Shown in pieces: positions 54,097 through 63,477 of a stretch of DNA of 64,000 bases (positions within the stretch are counted from its first letter, which is position 1; the number at the start of each line of letters is the position of its first letter). The DNA lies in NCBI RefSeq assembly GCF_947036855.1, contig NZ_CAMQRY010000002.1, positions 1 through 64,000 on the forward strand. The letters are read 5' to 3'. The stretch is from an uncultured Clostridium sp. (lineage in GTDB: Bacteria > Bacillota > Clostridia > Clostridiales > Clostridiaceae). The notes below the pieces were generated by a model. It was given only the letters and a program-made list of their open reading frames with translations. It ran no database searches and had not been told where the DNA came from. The position numbers and the translations under genes were made by a program.

Positions 54097-56130
54097 ATGG
54101 ATATTTATAGTGAGATTTCAATAGTTAAGGGGATAGGGCCAGTAGTTAAAGAAAAATTAAATAGATGTGGTATATTTACTATTTTAGATTTACTTTTATA
54201 TTTTCCAAGAGATTATGATTTTTTACATAGTGAATTAGATTTGAATACTGATTTTGAAAAAGAAAAAGCGGTATTGCCATGTATTGTTGTAGCAGTAGAA
54301 GGAAGTATTAGAACAAAGACAGGTAAGACACTTACAACTATAAGATTTAGGTATGGTAATTTAGCTTTAGTAGCTAAATGGTTTAATCAGCCATATGTAG
54401 CTAAAACTTTTTTTGTTGGAAAAGAATATAACCTCATGGGAAACTTTAAAAAGAAGGGTGAGAGGATGGAAATCTTAAATCCTATAGTAGCCTGTATTGA
54501 AGCCAAAAAGAGTGAGATAATGCCTATATATCCTCTCAAAGGTGATTTAAATAGTAAGGTACTTGTTAAGTATATAAATAATATATTATCTGAAATTGAG
54601 ATTAGTGATAATTTACCAAGTGAGATGATTAAAAAATATAATCTTTGTTCTCTTGATAAAGCTATAAGAAATATACATTTTCCTATAGATAGAAATACAC
54701 TTAAAGAGGCTATTACAAGACTTAAATATCAGGAATTATTTACATATTCTATGAAGATTGTCATGATGCGTAAAGAAATTAAAGAAAGGTCTAATGGAAT
54801 AGAATTTAAAATTGTAAAAGAACTTACGGAGCTTAAAAGTAAATTACCATTTCCATTAACAGGAGCACAGACAAGAACTGTTAGGGAAATTTTAATAGAT
54901 CAAAAAAGTAATACTCCAATGAATAGACTTGTACAAGGTGATGTAGGTAGTGGGAAAACACTTGTTGCATTAATTACTTTGTTTAATGCTTATAAAAATG
55001 GATATCAATGTGCACTTATGGCTCCAACAGAAATACTTGCTATACAACATTTGAAAGAAGCAGAGAAGTTTCTTTCAGAGTTTGATGTTGATATGGAACT
55101 TTTAACAGGAAGTACAAGTTTGAAAGAGAAGAAGAGAATAAAAGAAAAAATAAAAAGTGGAGTTCCAGTTTTAGTTGTGGGAACACACGCACTTATACAA
55201 GAGGATGTTGAGTTTACTAATATGGGGTTTGTAGTAACAGATGAGCAACATAGATTTGGAGTAGAGCAAAGAAGTAGGCTTGTTAATAAAAATAAAGTAG
55301 CTGATACTTTAGTGATGACAGCAACACCTATTCCAAGAACTTTATCTTTATATTTATATAGTGATTTAGATATTTCTTCAATTGATGAAATGCCACCAGG
55401 GAGAAAAGAAATAGATACAAGACTTATTGAGGTTAAAGAAAGAAATAAAGCATATAAGTTTGCTTATGAGGAAATTGCAAAAGGAAGACAGGTTTATATA
55501 GTTTCACCACTCATAGAAGAGAATGAAAAGTTAGAGCTTAATTCAGTTGAGCAAGTTTATGATGAATTAAAATCTGATATTTTTAGGGATGTTGATATAG
55601 AGATACTTCATGGAAAAATGAAGGGGAAAGAGAAGGAAGAGATAATAAATAGGTTTAAGGAAAATAAAACTAAACTTATAGTTTCAACTACAGTTATAGA
55701 GGTTGGGGTGAATGTACCAAATGCAACTGTTATGATTATTGAAAATGCTGAGAGGTTTGGACTTGCACAGCTACATCAATTAAGAGGTAGGGTTGGTAGA
55801 GGGGAAGATAAGTCTTATTGTATATTAGTTGCAAATACTAAAAGTGAGACAACTAAAAGAAGAATGGAGATTATGGTAGAGAGCAGTGATGGTTTTTATA
55901 TATCTGAAGAGGACCTAAAACTTAGAGGGGCAGGGGAACTTTTTGGTACAAGGCAGCATGGTGAAGAAGAATTTATTTTAGCAAATATGGCAGAAGATAC
56001 AAAAATGCTAAAGTGTGCGAACAATGAAGCGAAAATAATAGTATCAGATAATAGCGAAAAAAGTAAAAAAATATGTAGAGAGGTGTCTAAAAACTTAGAA
56101 AGAAGTAGAACTTACATATGTTTTAACTAA
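54097..56130 (+). CDS. recG: ATP-dependent DNA helicase RecG
   Basis: A 677-residue fork-regression helicase. An N-terminal wedge/OB domain precedes the motor with Walker A GDVGSGKT, DEQH box (VVTDEQHRFG), TATPIPRTL and the C-terminal RGRVGRGEDKSYC, then the TRG hairpin region LKLRGAGELFGTRQHGEEEF, recognised by RGAGELFGTRQHG. Full length. SD AAGGAGG. Confidence 0.97.
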   Translation: MDIYSEISIVKGIGPVVKEKLNRCGIFTILDLLLYFPRDYDFLHSELDLNTDFEKEKAVLPCIVVAVEGSIRTKTGKTLTTIRFRYGNLALVAKWFNQPYVAKTFFVGKEYNLMGNFKKKGERMEILNPIVACIEAKKSEIMPIYPLKGDLNSKVLVKYINNILSEIEISDNLPSEMIKKYNLCSLDKAIRNIHFPIDRNTLKEAITRLKYQELFTYSMKIVMMRKEIKERSNGIEFKIVKELTELKSKLPFPLTGAQTRTVREILIDQKSNTPMNRLVQGDVGSGKTLVALITLFNAYKNGYQCALMAPTEILAIQHLKEAEKFLSEFDVDMELLTGSTSLKEKKRIKEKIKSGVPVLVVGTHALIQEDVEFTNMGFVVTDEQHRFGVEQRSRLVNKNKVADTLVMTATPIPRTLSLYLYSDLDISSIDEMPPGRKEIDTRLIEVKERNKAYKFAYEEIAKGRQVYIVSPLIEENEKLELNSVEQVYDELKSDIFRDVDIEILHGKMKGKEKEEIINRFKENKTKLIVSTTVIEVGVNVPNATVMIIENAERFGLAQLHQLRGRVGRGEDKSYCILVANTKSETTKRRMEIMVESSDGFYISEEDLKLRGAGELFGTRQHGEEEFILANMAEDTKMLKCANNEAKIIVSDNSEKSKKICREVSKNLERSRTYICFN

Positions 56131-56198
56131 GTTAGAATTGTATGAGGATAGTGTGTATGGTAAAATATAATTTAAGATAATACTTAGGAGGAAATTTA

Positions 56199-56753
56199 AT
56201 GAGAATAATTTCAGGAAAAGCAAGAGGAAAAAAAATACTTTCACCAGCGACTTTAGAAACAAGACCAACGCTAGATAGAGTAAAAGAATCTATTTTTAAT
56301 ATAATACAGTCATATGTTCCAGATGCAGTTGTTGTAGATGTATTTGCAGGGACAGGAAGTCTAGGACTTGAAGCAGCTAGTAGAGGTGCTAAAGAATGTT
56401 ATTTAGTAGATAAAAGTCCAGTAACTTATCCTCTTTTAAAGAAGAATATAGAAGATTTAAAGTTTGAAGATACATGTACATCATTAAATATGGATGCATA
56501 TATGGCTTTAAAATCATTAAATGCAAAAGGAAAAGTTTTTGACCTAATCTTTATAGACCCACCTTACTTATTAAACTTAATACCAGAGGCTATGAGAATT
56601 ATTGATGAAAATAATATGCTTCATGAGGATGGAATTATAGTTAGTAAGATTGATATTACTGAAGATATATACGAAGGGTCAAAAAACATAAAATTATTTA
56701 GAAGTAAAAAATATGGAAAAACAATAGTTAATTTATATAGACTAGAGAAGTAG
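56199..56753 (+). CDS. rsmD: 16S rRNA m2G966 methyltransferase RsmD
   Basis: A 184-residue methyltransferase. MRIISGKARGKKI, TRPTLDRVKESIFNII, the SAM motif DVFAGTGSLGLEAASRGA and the catalytic DPPY are all present. It is followed 9 bp later by coaD, the standard pairing (ylbH-ylbI). SD TAGGAGG. Confidence 0.97.
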   Translation: MRIISGKARGKKILSPATLETRPTLDRVKESIFNIIQSYVPDAVVVDVFAGTGSLGLEAASRGAKECYLVDKSPVTYPLLKKNIEDLKFEDTCTSLNMDAYMALKSLNAKGKVFDLIFIDPPYLLNLIPEAMRIIDENNMLHEDGIIVSKIDITEDIYEGSKNIKLFRSKKYGKTIVNLYRLEK

Positions 56754-56762
56754 GGGGATTTT

Positions 56763-57245
56763 ATGAGGAAAGCTATTTATCCAGGAAGCTTTGATCCAGT
56801 TACAAAAGGGCATCTTGATATTATAAGAAGAGGTGCTAAAAATTTTGATAAGTTGACTGTTTCAGTTCTTGTGAATATTGATAAAAAGGGTTTATTTACT
56901 ATAGATGAAAGAGTTGAACTTTTAAAAGAAGCTACAAAAGAATTTGATAATGTAGAGATTATTAGTTTTTCAGGATTATTAGTTGACCTTGTAAGAGGTG
57001 AAGAAAATTTAGTTGTTTTAAAAGGGCTTAGAAATTCTACTGATTTTAATTATGAAATGCAAATGGATAATTTAAATAAGGTTTTAGATAGTGAGTGTGA
57101 AACTATGTATTTAGTTTCGATACCGAAATACTCATCTATAAGTTCATCTGCTGTTAAACAAATTGCAAGATTTGGTGGAGATATAAGCTTTATGGTTAAT
57201 GATGTTACAGAGAAAAAAATATTAGAGAAAATTTCTATGGTGTAG
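56763..57245 (+). CDS. coaD: Phosphopantetheine adenylyltransferase
   Basis: A 160-residue nucleotidyltransferase making dephospho-CoA. YPGSFDPVTKGHLDIIRRG contains the T-x-G-H motif, and SISSSAVKQIA is the ISSTxxR-like ATP motif. Length is typical. It complements coaBC at 38839 in the same pathway. SD TAGGGGG overlaps the end of rsmD. Confidence 0.97.
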   Translation: MRKAIYPGSFDPVTKGHLDIIRRGAKNFDKLTVSVLVNIDKKGLFTIDERVELLKEATKEFDNVEIISFSGLLVDLVRGEENLVVLKGLRNSTDFNYEMQMDNLNKVLDSECETMYLVSIPKYSSISSSAVKQIARFGGDISFMVNDVTEKKILEKISMV

Positions 57246-57255
57246 GGGGAGCAAA

Positions 57256-57804
57256 ATGAAAAATAATACAGAAGGTTTTGAGACTTTAGAGTTAGTTGAG
57301 TTAGTTTATGAGATGATAGAAAGAGGTACTAAGGTTCCGATGTCAGGTAAAGTTATGGTTGATAAGAAAGAAGTTTTAGAAAAGCTTCATGATGTTATAA
57401 ATATGTATCCGCAGGAAGTTAGACTTGCACAAAATATTGTAAGTAAGAAAAATGATATGTTAAAAGAAGCTGAGGTTAGACTTAGTAGTGCTAGAAGAGA
57501 AAGTATTGACATTATAGAAAGTCAGATTACAAATCATGACATAGTAAGAGATGCACATCAAAGGGCTGAAGTTATCAAATCACAAGCGTCAGAAGAGTCA
57601 AGACAAATAAGGGTATATGCAAGAGAATATGCAAATGACCTTTTACTGAGTCTTGAAAAGCAAATTGATGTTATGACAGCAGGTCTTTTAGAGAATATGA
57701 GGTCTAATATAGAAGGATTTGCAGAAAATATAACTGAGGATATGGAAAAAACAAAAAATATGCTTAGAGAAAATGCAAAAGAGCTAGAAGCTCCTATAGT
57801 TTAA
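57256..57804 (+). CDS. Coiled-coil protein of unknown function
   Basis: A 182-residue soluble protein rich in Glu, Lys and Arg. The N-terminal segment (TLELVELVYEMIERGTKVPMSGKVMVDKKEVL, key part GTKVPMSGKVMVDKKE) recalls the short N-terminal element of DivIVA/ATP-synthase-b-like clostridial proteins. Residues about 60-180 are predicted coiled coil by heptad spacing. No catalytic motif is visible, although homologues are often labelled ATPase. Its place after coaD recurs in Clostridium. Its last 11 bp overlap the convergent ylbJ. Confidence 0.7.
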   Translation: MKNNTEGFETLELVELVYEMIERGTKVPMSGKVMVDKKEVLEKLHDVINMYPQEVRLAQNIVSKKNDMLKEAEVRLSSARRESIDIIESQITNHDIVRDAHQRAEVIKSQASEESRQIRVYAREYANDLLLSLEKQIDVMTAGLLENMRSNIEGFAENITEDMEKTKNMLRENAKELEAPIV

Positions 57805-58840
57805 AAAAGACTTTACATAAGAAAAACATTAAAGTAGCAGAGATTAATCCTTGAAGAAATTTAAGGAAGAAGTATTTTTTAAATGATATTTTATGTTTTG
57901 AGAAAAAACTGAATGTTTGGGTTATTATTGATAACCCACCAAATGAGGCTAAAAATGATATTATACAAAGTTTTGTACTTAGAGCTATATCTAGGGTGCT
58001 AATTAGTTTACAACCGTTTGTAAGCTCTAGTAGACCTAGAGAAAAGCTAGTTAGTATATCACTAGGGATACCAAAAAGATTAGATAATATATTTAGAGTA
58101 TTATTAAATATTATTGAGTCTTGTAATATACCAATAAGTATAGAAAATATTACTATATAGCCACAAAGATTAATTAGAGTTAGCATAGAATCTTCAATAG
58201 ATTGTTTGATAGACTCTCCAAAAGAATATATGTTAGAAGGTAGTGAACTATTAGAAATAATACGTGAGCTATCTTCTTTTTTTATTAGAAATAAAGCGAT
58301 AATCAAAGAAGAAAAATAAGAACTTATAAGAAGTAAATAGCCAAGCTTATGATTATTAAGCATTGAAGTAGCAACTACTGATGTTAAAAATAAAGGACTA
58401 GCATTAGAAGCAATTGAGATTAACCTTGAAAATTCAGATTTTGTTATTTTTTTATTTTCAAATAGTGTAGTAGAATATTTAGCGCCAATAGGATAACCAC
58501 AAAGGTAGCTTGAAATCACTGCAAACGAAGAGTTTTGTGATAAATAAAATAGTTTTGAAAATAAAAATCCAAAGAGTTTATTATATAAATTTATGGCATT
58601 TGTATAAATAAGCATGTTACAACAAAATAAAAATGGCAAAAGTGTCGGAAATATAGATTTCATAAAAATAGTTAATCCATCAATAGCAGAATTTATAGAT
58701 ATTACAGGATTTATTATAAGATAAATAATAAATAAACTTAAAATAAGAGAAAATATGTAATTAAACTTATTTTGAAAAATTAAAGTTAAGAATATAATTA
58801 ATATAAGTGTTAAAGTTATTAATAAAAAAATACTATACAT
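57794..58840 (-). CDS. ylbJ: Sporulation integral membrane protein YlbJ
   Basis: A 348-residue protein with about eight or nine membrane helices and two nucleoside-recognition (Gate) segments. SYLCGYPIGAKYSTTLFENKKI is recognised by LCGYPIGAKY, and LGLLELTNGC by its Gate motif. In B. subtilis YlbJ is a sigma E-dependent protein needed for heat-resistant spores. It follows tmcAL on the reverse strand; the SD GGAGGGG lies 7 nt before the ATG. Its stop overlaps the facing coiled-coil gene, and I see no terminator there. Confidence 0.9.
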   Translation of the reverse strand: MYSIFLLITLTLILIIFLTLIFQNKFNYIFSLILSLFIIYLIINPVISINSAIDGLTIFMKSIFPTLLPFLFCCNMLIYTNAINLYNKLFGFLFSKLFYLSQNSSFAVISSYLCGYPIGAKYSTTLFENKKITKSEFSRLISIASNASPLFLTSVVATSMLNNHKLGYLLLISSYFSSLIIALFLIKKEDSSRIISNSSLPSNIYSFGESIKQSIEDSMLTLINLCGYIVIFSILIGILQDSIIFNNTLNILSNLFGIPSDILTSFSLGLLELTNGCKLISTLDIALSTKLCIISFLASFGGLSIITQTFSFFSKHKISFKKYFFLKFLQGLISATLMFFLCKVFFKL

Positions 58841-58918
58841 GCTATACCCCTCCTAGCTTATATAGTATTTATATTAATTAAGTTTACATATTATAATTTC
58901 TTTTGATATTTATTTTGA

Positions 58919-60139
58919 TTAATTTTTCAAAATAAAGGGACTTTTCAAGTAATCACTATTAAGTTTTAAATCTGTATTTAATAGAGAGTAAAGATTTGTT
59001 GCCTTTATATCAAGTTTTAATAGTTCATCAGTAATTTTCTTTGGAACTTTAGTTATTATTTCTATATCAGAATTTTTCTTAATTTCTTTTAGGATTTTAG
59101 CTCCAGTTTGATTAAGACCTAATATTCTTATATATTTTGGTCTTTCATAAAGTAAACATTGAAGTTCTTTATCTATTCCAAGAAAAATTAAACAAAGTAC
59201 TCTAGAAATTCGAGTATGTGTGTAACGTTTGCTTTTGCATTTGCTGATAAGGTCCTCAAGAGAAATAGAAGTTTGAATTTCTTTGAGAATTTTATTACCA
59301 AGACCTTCGTTTGTATCTTTAATATTATTTGCTATATCTGGTTTTAGTAATAAAATATATTTAATATAACTAAACATTAAAGAGGAATCAGCAAAATCTT
59401 TTTTTGAATTAAGTATATTATAAGTTTCATTTGGCAATAATGCTTTAGTAGAATTAAGTGATTTATCATTTTGTATAAACTCGCGAATAGCAGTAGCAGA
59501 AGCAAATTTATTCTCTTCAGTAGTTACATCATTATAATTTGAGCCTTCTCGTTTGAGTGTAACTGGCTTTATACTACTGTTTAATCTTAAAAGGATTTTA
59601 CAATATTCTATACCAAGAATATTATTAGAACTATTTAAAAAATCTTGTAAGATGGTGGGGTCAATAGTTAAGTCAAGATGATTTTCTATATAGGTATTAA
59701 GAGCGTTAGCTCTAGCACTAGGGAATGTAATACCAAGTGAAAGATTTTCTTTGAGATATAATTTAAATTCATTTGGTTCAAATGCAAGGATTTTAGCTAT
59801 TGTTAGTATAAGATCTATATTTCCAAATTCAGAGCCGAAATAAATATTATCTACAATGTTTAGGCTATCGAGTATAGAAATAGCTCCAAATGAAAAAAAT
59901 TCAGCTGAAGATACAGCAAATAATGTTGGAAGTTCTATAACAAGGTCAACTCCAGATTTAATAGCCATTTCAGCCCTAGACCATTTATCAGTTATAGAGG
60001 GAAAACCTCTTTGAACAAAATTACCACTCATAACACAAACTACACCATCTGGATTTGTATCAATTTTACAATTGTTCAAATGGAAGTTATGTCCTAAATG
60101 AAAAGGATTATATTCAGTTATTATGCCACTTATTTTCAT
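58919..60139 (-). CDS. tmcAL: tRNA(Met) cytidine acetate ligase TmcAL (YlbM)
   Basis: A 406-residue nucleotidyltransferase-like protein. GIITEYNPFHLGHNFHLN contains the H-x-G-H motif, and VMSGNFVQRGFPSI and IELPTLFAVSSAEFFS follow. TmcAL adenylates acetate and makes N4-acetylcytidine at the wobble position of elongator tRNA-Met. It heads a reverse-strand pair with ylbJ and is divergent from pta. The SD AGGGTGATG precedes the ATG. Confidence 0.93.
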   Translation of the reverse strand: MKISGIITEYNPFHLGHNFHLNNCKIDTNPDGVVCVMSGNFVQRGFPSITDKWSRAEMAIKSGVDLVIELPTLFAVSSAEFFSFGAISILDSLNIVDNIYFGSEFGNIDLILTIAKILAFEPNEFKLYLKENLSLGITFPSARANALNTYIENHLDLTIDPTILQDFLNSSNNILGIEYCKILLRLNSSIKPVTLKREGSNYNDVTTEENKFASATAIREFIQNDKSLNSTKALLPNETYNILNSKKDFADSSLMFSYIKYILLLKPDIANNIKDTNEGLGNKILKEIQTSISLEDLISKCKSKRYTHTRISRVLCLIFLGIDKELQCLLYERPKYIRILGLNQTGAKILKEIKKNSDIEIITKVPKKITDELLKLDIKATNLYSLLNTDLKLNSDYLKSPFILKN

Positions 60140-60319
60140 TTTTCATCACCCTTTAATATTAATAAATAATTAATTTTTTTTTTACTAGATTACTATAAAT
60201 AAGTAATAAAGTCAAAGTAGTAAAAAATCAAAATTTTCAGATTATTTTTAATTTACTTTTTTTAATGAATGTGGTTTTTTTTATGATATTATAAGGGTAC
60301 AGGATCCAAAAGATGTTGT

Positions 60320-60339
60320 GGTTAGAAAATTTACTAATC
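60320..60339 (+). other. Small hairpin in the pta leader
   Basis: GGTTAG/CTAATC with an 8-nt loop, 28 bp before the pta start. The 228-bp divergent region between tmcAL and pta (60140-60367) otherwise shows AT-rich promoter-like sequence, with TATGAT and TATTAT around 60282-60292, but no clear -35. Confidence 0.35.
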
Positions 60340-60367
60340 GTTTCTATTTATGGAAGGAGAAATTAAA

Positions 60368-61369
60368 ATGCAACTTATGAAGCAAATTTGGGAAGCAGCA
60401 AAAACTAATAACAAGAGAATAGTATTACCAGAAGGTGATGAAGAGAGAACTTTAGTAGCTGCTCAGAAAATAACAGAACAAAAACTAGCTAAGGTAATAT
60501 TAGTTGGAGATAAAGACAGTATAGAGAATAAAGCAAAAAAATTAAATGTTAATTTAGATGGAATTAAAATAGAAGATCCTAATAAATCAGATAAGCTTGA
60601 GTCTTATGTAGAGGCTTTTTATAATTTAAGAAAAAATAAAGGTATGACTATAGAAAAATCAAACATGATTGTTAGAGACCCATTATATTTTGCAACAATG
60701 ATGGTAAAGCTTGATGATGCAGATGGAATGGTATCAGGTGCTATACACACAACAGGAGATCTTTTAAGACCAGGTCTTCAAATAATAAAGACAGCTCCTG
60801 GTGTATCAGTAGTTTCAAGTTTCTTTATTATGATGGTGCCAAATTCAAAATATGGGGAAGAGGGACTGCTATTATTTGCAGATTGCGCAGTAAATCCAAA
60901 TCCTTCAGCTAGTGATTTAGCGGCAATAGCAATAGCTACAGCTGATACAGCTAAGAAATTATGCAAGATTGCACCAAAAGTAGCAATGTTATCATTCTCA
61001 ACAATGGGAAGTGCTGACCATCAGTTAGTTTCAAAGGTTAGAGAAGCAACAGAAATAGCGAAAAATCTAAGACCTGACCTTGATATAGATGGAGAATTAC
61101 AATTAGACGCTGCAATAGTTCCAAGTGTTGCTAGTCAAAAAGCTCCTAATAGTAAGGTGGCAGGAAAAGCTAATGTTTTAGTTTTCCCAGATCTACAAGC
61201 AGGAAATATAGGATATAAATTAGTTCAAAGATTTGCAAATGCAGATGCAATAGGACCAGTTTGTCAAGGATTTGCAAAACCTATAAATGATTTATCAAGG
61301 GGCTGTAGTTCTGATGATATAGTTAATGTTGTAGCATTGACAGCTGTTCAAGCACAATCTAATGATTAA
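60368..61369 (+). CDS. pta: Phosphate acetyltransferase
   Basis: A 333-residue short-form enzyme converting acetyl-CoA and phosphate to acetyl phosphate. Typical segments are RIVLPEGDEERTL, MVSGAIHTTGDLLRPGLQI, DCAVNPNPSASDLA and GELQLDAA. ATG 60368 is 8 nt after AGGAG (60355-60359); an ATG at 60350 lies before that SD and is less likely. It pairs with ackA for acetate fermentation and ATP gain. Confidence 0.97.
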   Translation: MQLMKQIWEAAKTNNKRIVLPEGDEERTLVAAQKITEQKLAKVILVGDKDSIENKAKKLNVNLDGIKIEDPNKSDKLESYVEAFYNLRKNKGMTIEKSNMIVRDPLYFATMMVKLDDADGMVSGAIHTTGDLLRPGLQIIKTAPGVSVVSSFFIMMVPNSKYGEEGLLLFADCAVNPNPSASDLAAIAIATADTAKKLCKIAPKVAMLSFSTMGSADHQLVSKVREATEIAKNLRPDLDIDGELQLDAAIVPSVASQKAPNSKVAGKANVLVFPDLQAGNIGYKLVQRFANADAIGPVCQGFAKPINDLSRGCSSDDIVNVVALTAVQAQSND

Positions 61370-61413
61370 ATAAGGGTAAAATTTAAAGAAACAAAAGTTT
61401 AAGGAGGAATAAT

Positions 61414-62607
61414 ATGAATATATTAGTAGTAAACTGTGGGAGCTCATCATTAAAATATCAATTAATCGAAATGGCAAAGAAAGAAGTTTTAGCCTCAGGT
61501 GTAGTTGAGAGAATAGGAATTAAGGGATCTATTCTTACTCAAAAAGTTGATGGAAGGGAAAAATATATAGTTGAAAAAGAAATGAAAAATCATGAAGATG
61601 CAATACAAGTTGCACTTGATGCATTAGTGAGAAAAGAAACAGGCGTAATAAAGTCATTAGATGAAATTAATGCGGTTGGTCATAGAGTTGTACATGGTGG
61701 AGAAAAATATGCTAGTTCTGTTTTAGTAAATGATGAAGTTATGAAAGACTTAGAAGAGTTTGCAAAACTTGCACCACTTCATAATCCACCTAATATAATT
61801 GGGATAGAAGCTTGTAAAGATTTAATGCCAAATATTCCAATGGTTGTAGTATTTGATACTGCATTCCACCAAACAATGCCTAAGAAAGCTTTTGTATATG
61901 CACTTCCATATGAATTATATGAGAAGCATAATATTAGAAAGTATGGTTTCCATGGAACATCTCACAAATATGTTTCAGCTAAAGCAGCAGAATTTATAGG
62001 TAAAGATATGAAAGATTTAAAAATTGTAACATGTCATTTAGGAAATGGATCAAGTATATCAGCTATTAAAAATGGTATATGTATAGAAACAACTATGGGA
62101 TTCACACCACTTGATGGGCTTGTGATGGGAACTAGATGTGGAAGTATAGACCCAGCAGTTGTTACTTATTTAATAGAAGAACTTGGGTATACAGCACAAG
62201 AGGTAACAAGAATAATGAATAAAGAATCTGGAGTATTTGGAATTTCTGGAGTAAGTAGTGACTTTAGAGATATAGAAACTGCTGCGGCAGAAGGTAATGC
62301 AAGAGCTATTCTTGCACTTGAGATATTCCGTTATAAAGTTAAACAGTTTATAGGAAGCTGTGCTGTTGCAATGGCTGGAATTGATGTCTTAGTATTCACA
62401 GCAGGGGTTGGAGAAAATTCATGTGATGAGAGAGATGTAATTACAGATGGGTTAGAGTTCTTAGGGATTGAACTTGATCATGAAAAAAATAAAGTAAGAG
62501 GTAAACTTGCAGATATTGGTAAAGGAAGTTCAAGAGTTAAAATATTAGTAGTTCCAACAAATGAAGAACTTATGATAGCTATTGATACTTTAGAACTTGT
62601 TAAATAA
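61414..62607 (+). CDS. ackA: Acetate kinase
   Basis: A 397-residue ASKHA kinase: acetyl phosphate plus ADP gives acetate plus [17 protein letters not shown] opens the protein, and [11 protein letters not shown] and DTAFHQTMP carry active-site residues. FTAGVGENS is the adenosine motif. SD AAGGAGGAAT. It forms an operon with pta. Confidence 0.98.
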   Translation: MNILVVNCGSSSLKYQLIEMAKKEVLASGVVERIGIKGSILTQKVDGREKYIVEKEMKNHEDAIQVALDALVRKETGVIKSLDEINAVGHRVVHGGEKYASSVLVNDEVMKDLEEFAKLAPLHNPPNIIGIEACKDLMPNIPMVVVFDTAFHQTMPKKAFVYALPYELYEKHNIRKYGFHGTSHKYVSAKAAEFIGKDMKDLKIVTCHLGNGSSISAIKNGICIETTMGFTPLDGLVMGTRCGSIDPAVVTYLIEELGYTAQEVTRIMNKESGVFGISGVSSDFRDIETAAAEGNARAILALEIFRYKVKQFIGSCAVAMAGIDVLVFTAGVGENSCDERDVITDGLEFLGIELDHEKNKVRGKLADIGKGSSRVKILVVPTNEELMIAIDTLELVK

Positions 62608-62623
62608 AAAGTTCTAAAATGAC

Positions 62624-62652
62624 TTGACTTTTAAAGGGTAAGTTTATATAAT
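62624..62652 (+). promoter_or_regulatory. Promoter for the DUF177-rpmF-plsX group
   Basis: TTGACT (62624-62629), 17-bp spacer, TATAAT (62647-62652), between ackA and the DUF177 gene. Confidence 0.75.
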
Positions 62653-62688
62653 AATACTTGTGTTATTTACACGTTACTATAATGATTT

Positions 62689-62720
62689 AGGAGTGTGAGG
62701 GTGATTAGTCACCGAATCTT
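62689..62720 (+). promoter_or_regulatory. DUF177 ribosome binding site with an intervening mini-hairpin
   Basis: AGGAG is at 62689-62693, and the only usable start, ATG 62721, lies 27 nt downstream; an in-frame TAG at 62706 excludes an earlier start. GGTGA-TTAG-TCACC (62700-62713) forms a 5-bp hairpin between them. Its 5' arm also contains GGTGA, part of a second SD-like GAGGGTGAT. Confidence 0.55.
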
Positions 62721-63215
62721 ATGGAATTAAACTTTACAGATTTAAGTACAAAAAAGGAAATAAGAAAACCTATAGATCTTATAGTTAATGAAGATACTAT
62801 AAATCTTCAAGGTGAAGAAATTAAAGTATTAGAAGCAATTACATTCAAAGGAACAGCTATAATAGCAGATGAAATTATCACTTTAGGTGGTAATATTACA
62901 GCTAAGCTAGAATTAGAATGTTCAAGATGCTTGAATAATTTTTCATTTGATGTTATAACTGATATTGATGAAAAGTTTTCAAATAATTTAAAAGAAGATG
63001 AATCTATTGCTTTAGTAGAAGGAGATAGCATTGATATCTCTGATGCGATAGTAAGTAATGTAATTTCAACCTTACCTATAAAAAGAATTTGTGAAGAACA
63101 ATGCAAAGGCTTATGTCAAAATTGCGGTGCTGATTTAAACCTACATAAGTGCCAATGTGATGATTCAAATATAGATATTAGATTTGAAATGCTTAAGAAT
63201 TTGTTCGATCAATAA
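62721..63215 (+). CDS. DUF177 (YceD/YlbN) protein
   Basis: A 164-residue protein with the C-terminal zinc-finger-like cysteines CEEQCKGLCQNCGADLN and a single C in the CSRCLNNF motif, both typical of DUF177. The plant and bacterial relatives are linked to 23S rRNA accumulation. It immediately precedes rpmF, as almost always. Role inferred: large-subunit ribosome biogenesis. Confidence 0.9.
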   Translation: MELNFTDLSTKKEIRKPIDLIVNEDTINLQGEEIKVLEAITFKGTAIIADEIITLGGNITAKLELECSRCLNNFSFDVITDIDEKFSNNLKEDESIALVEGDSIDISDAIVSNVISTLPIKRICEEQCKGLCQNCGADLNLHKCQCDDSNIDIRFEMLKNLFDQ

Positions 63216-63228
63216 GGAGGTGTAATCA

Positions 63229-63414
63229 ATGGGAAATCCAACAAGAAAGATGTCAAAATCTAAAAGAGATTCTAGAAGAGCTCAAACTTATAAGTTAAGT
63301 GCACCTACAATAGTAGCATGCCCTAACTGTGGAGAAATGAAAGTGCCACACAGAGTATGTAAGAGTTGTGGGAATTATAACGGTAAAGAAATAATTGCAG
63401 TAACTGCAGAATAA
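63229..63414 (+). CDS. rpmF: Ribosomal protein L32
   Basis: A 61-residue zinc-type L32: basic N-terminus [18 protein letters not shown] and a zinc ribbon of C-x2-C (CPNC) and C-x2-C (CKSC). SD AAGGAGGTG. It is separated from the DUF177 gene by 13 bp and from plsX by a weak terminator. Confidence 0.97.
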   Translation: MGNPTRKMSKSKRDSRRAQTYKLSAPTIVACPNCGEMKVPHRVCKSCGNYNGKEIIAVTAE

Positions 63415-63415
63415 T

Positions 63416-63443
63416 AAAGAAAGTCTTTGGACTTTCTTTTCTT
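63416..63443 (+). terminator. Hairpin after rpmF
   Basis: AAAGAAAGTC/GACTTTCTTT around TTTG, with TTCTTTT beyond. The T run is broken, so plsX may still receive read-through. Confidence 0.65.
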
Positions 63444-63477
63444 TTATATTTATATAAAATAAAAAGGGGTGGAAATA

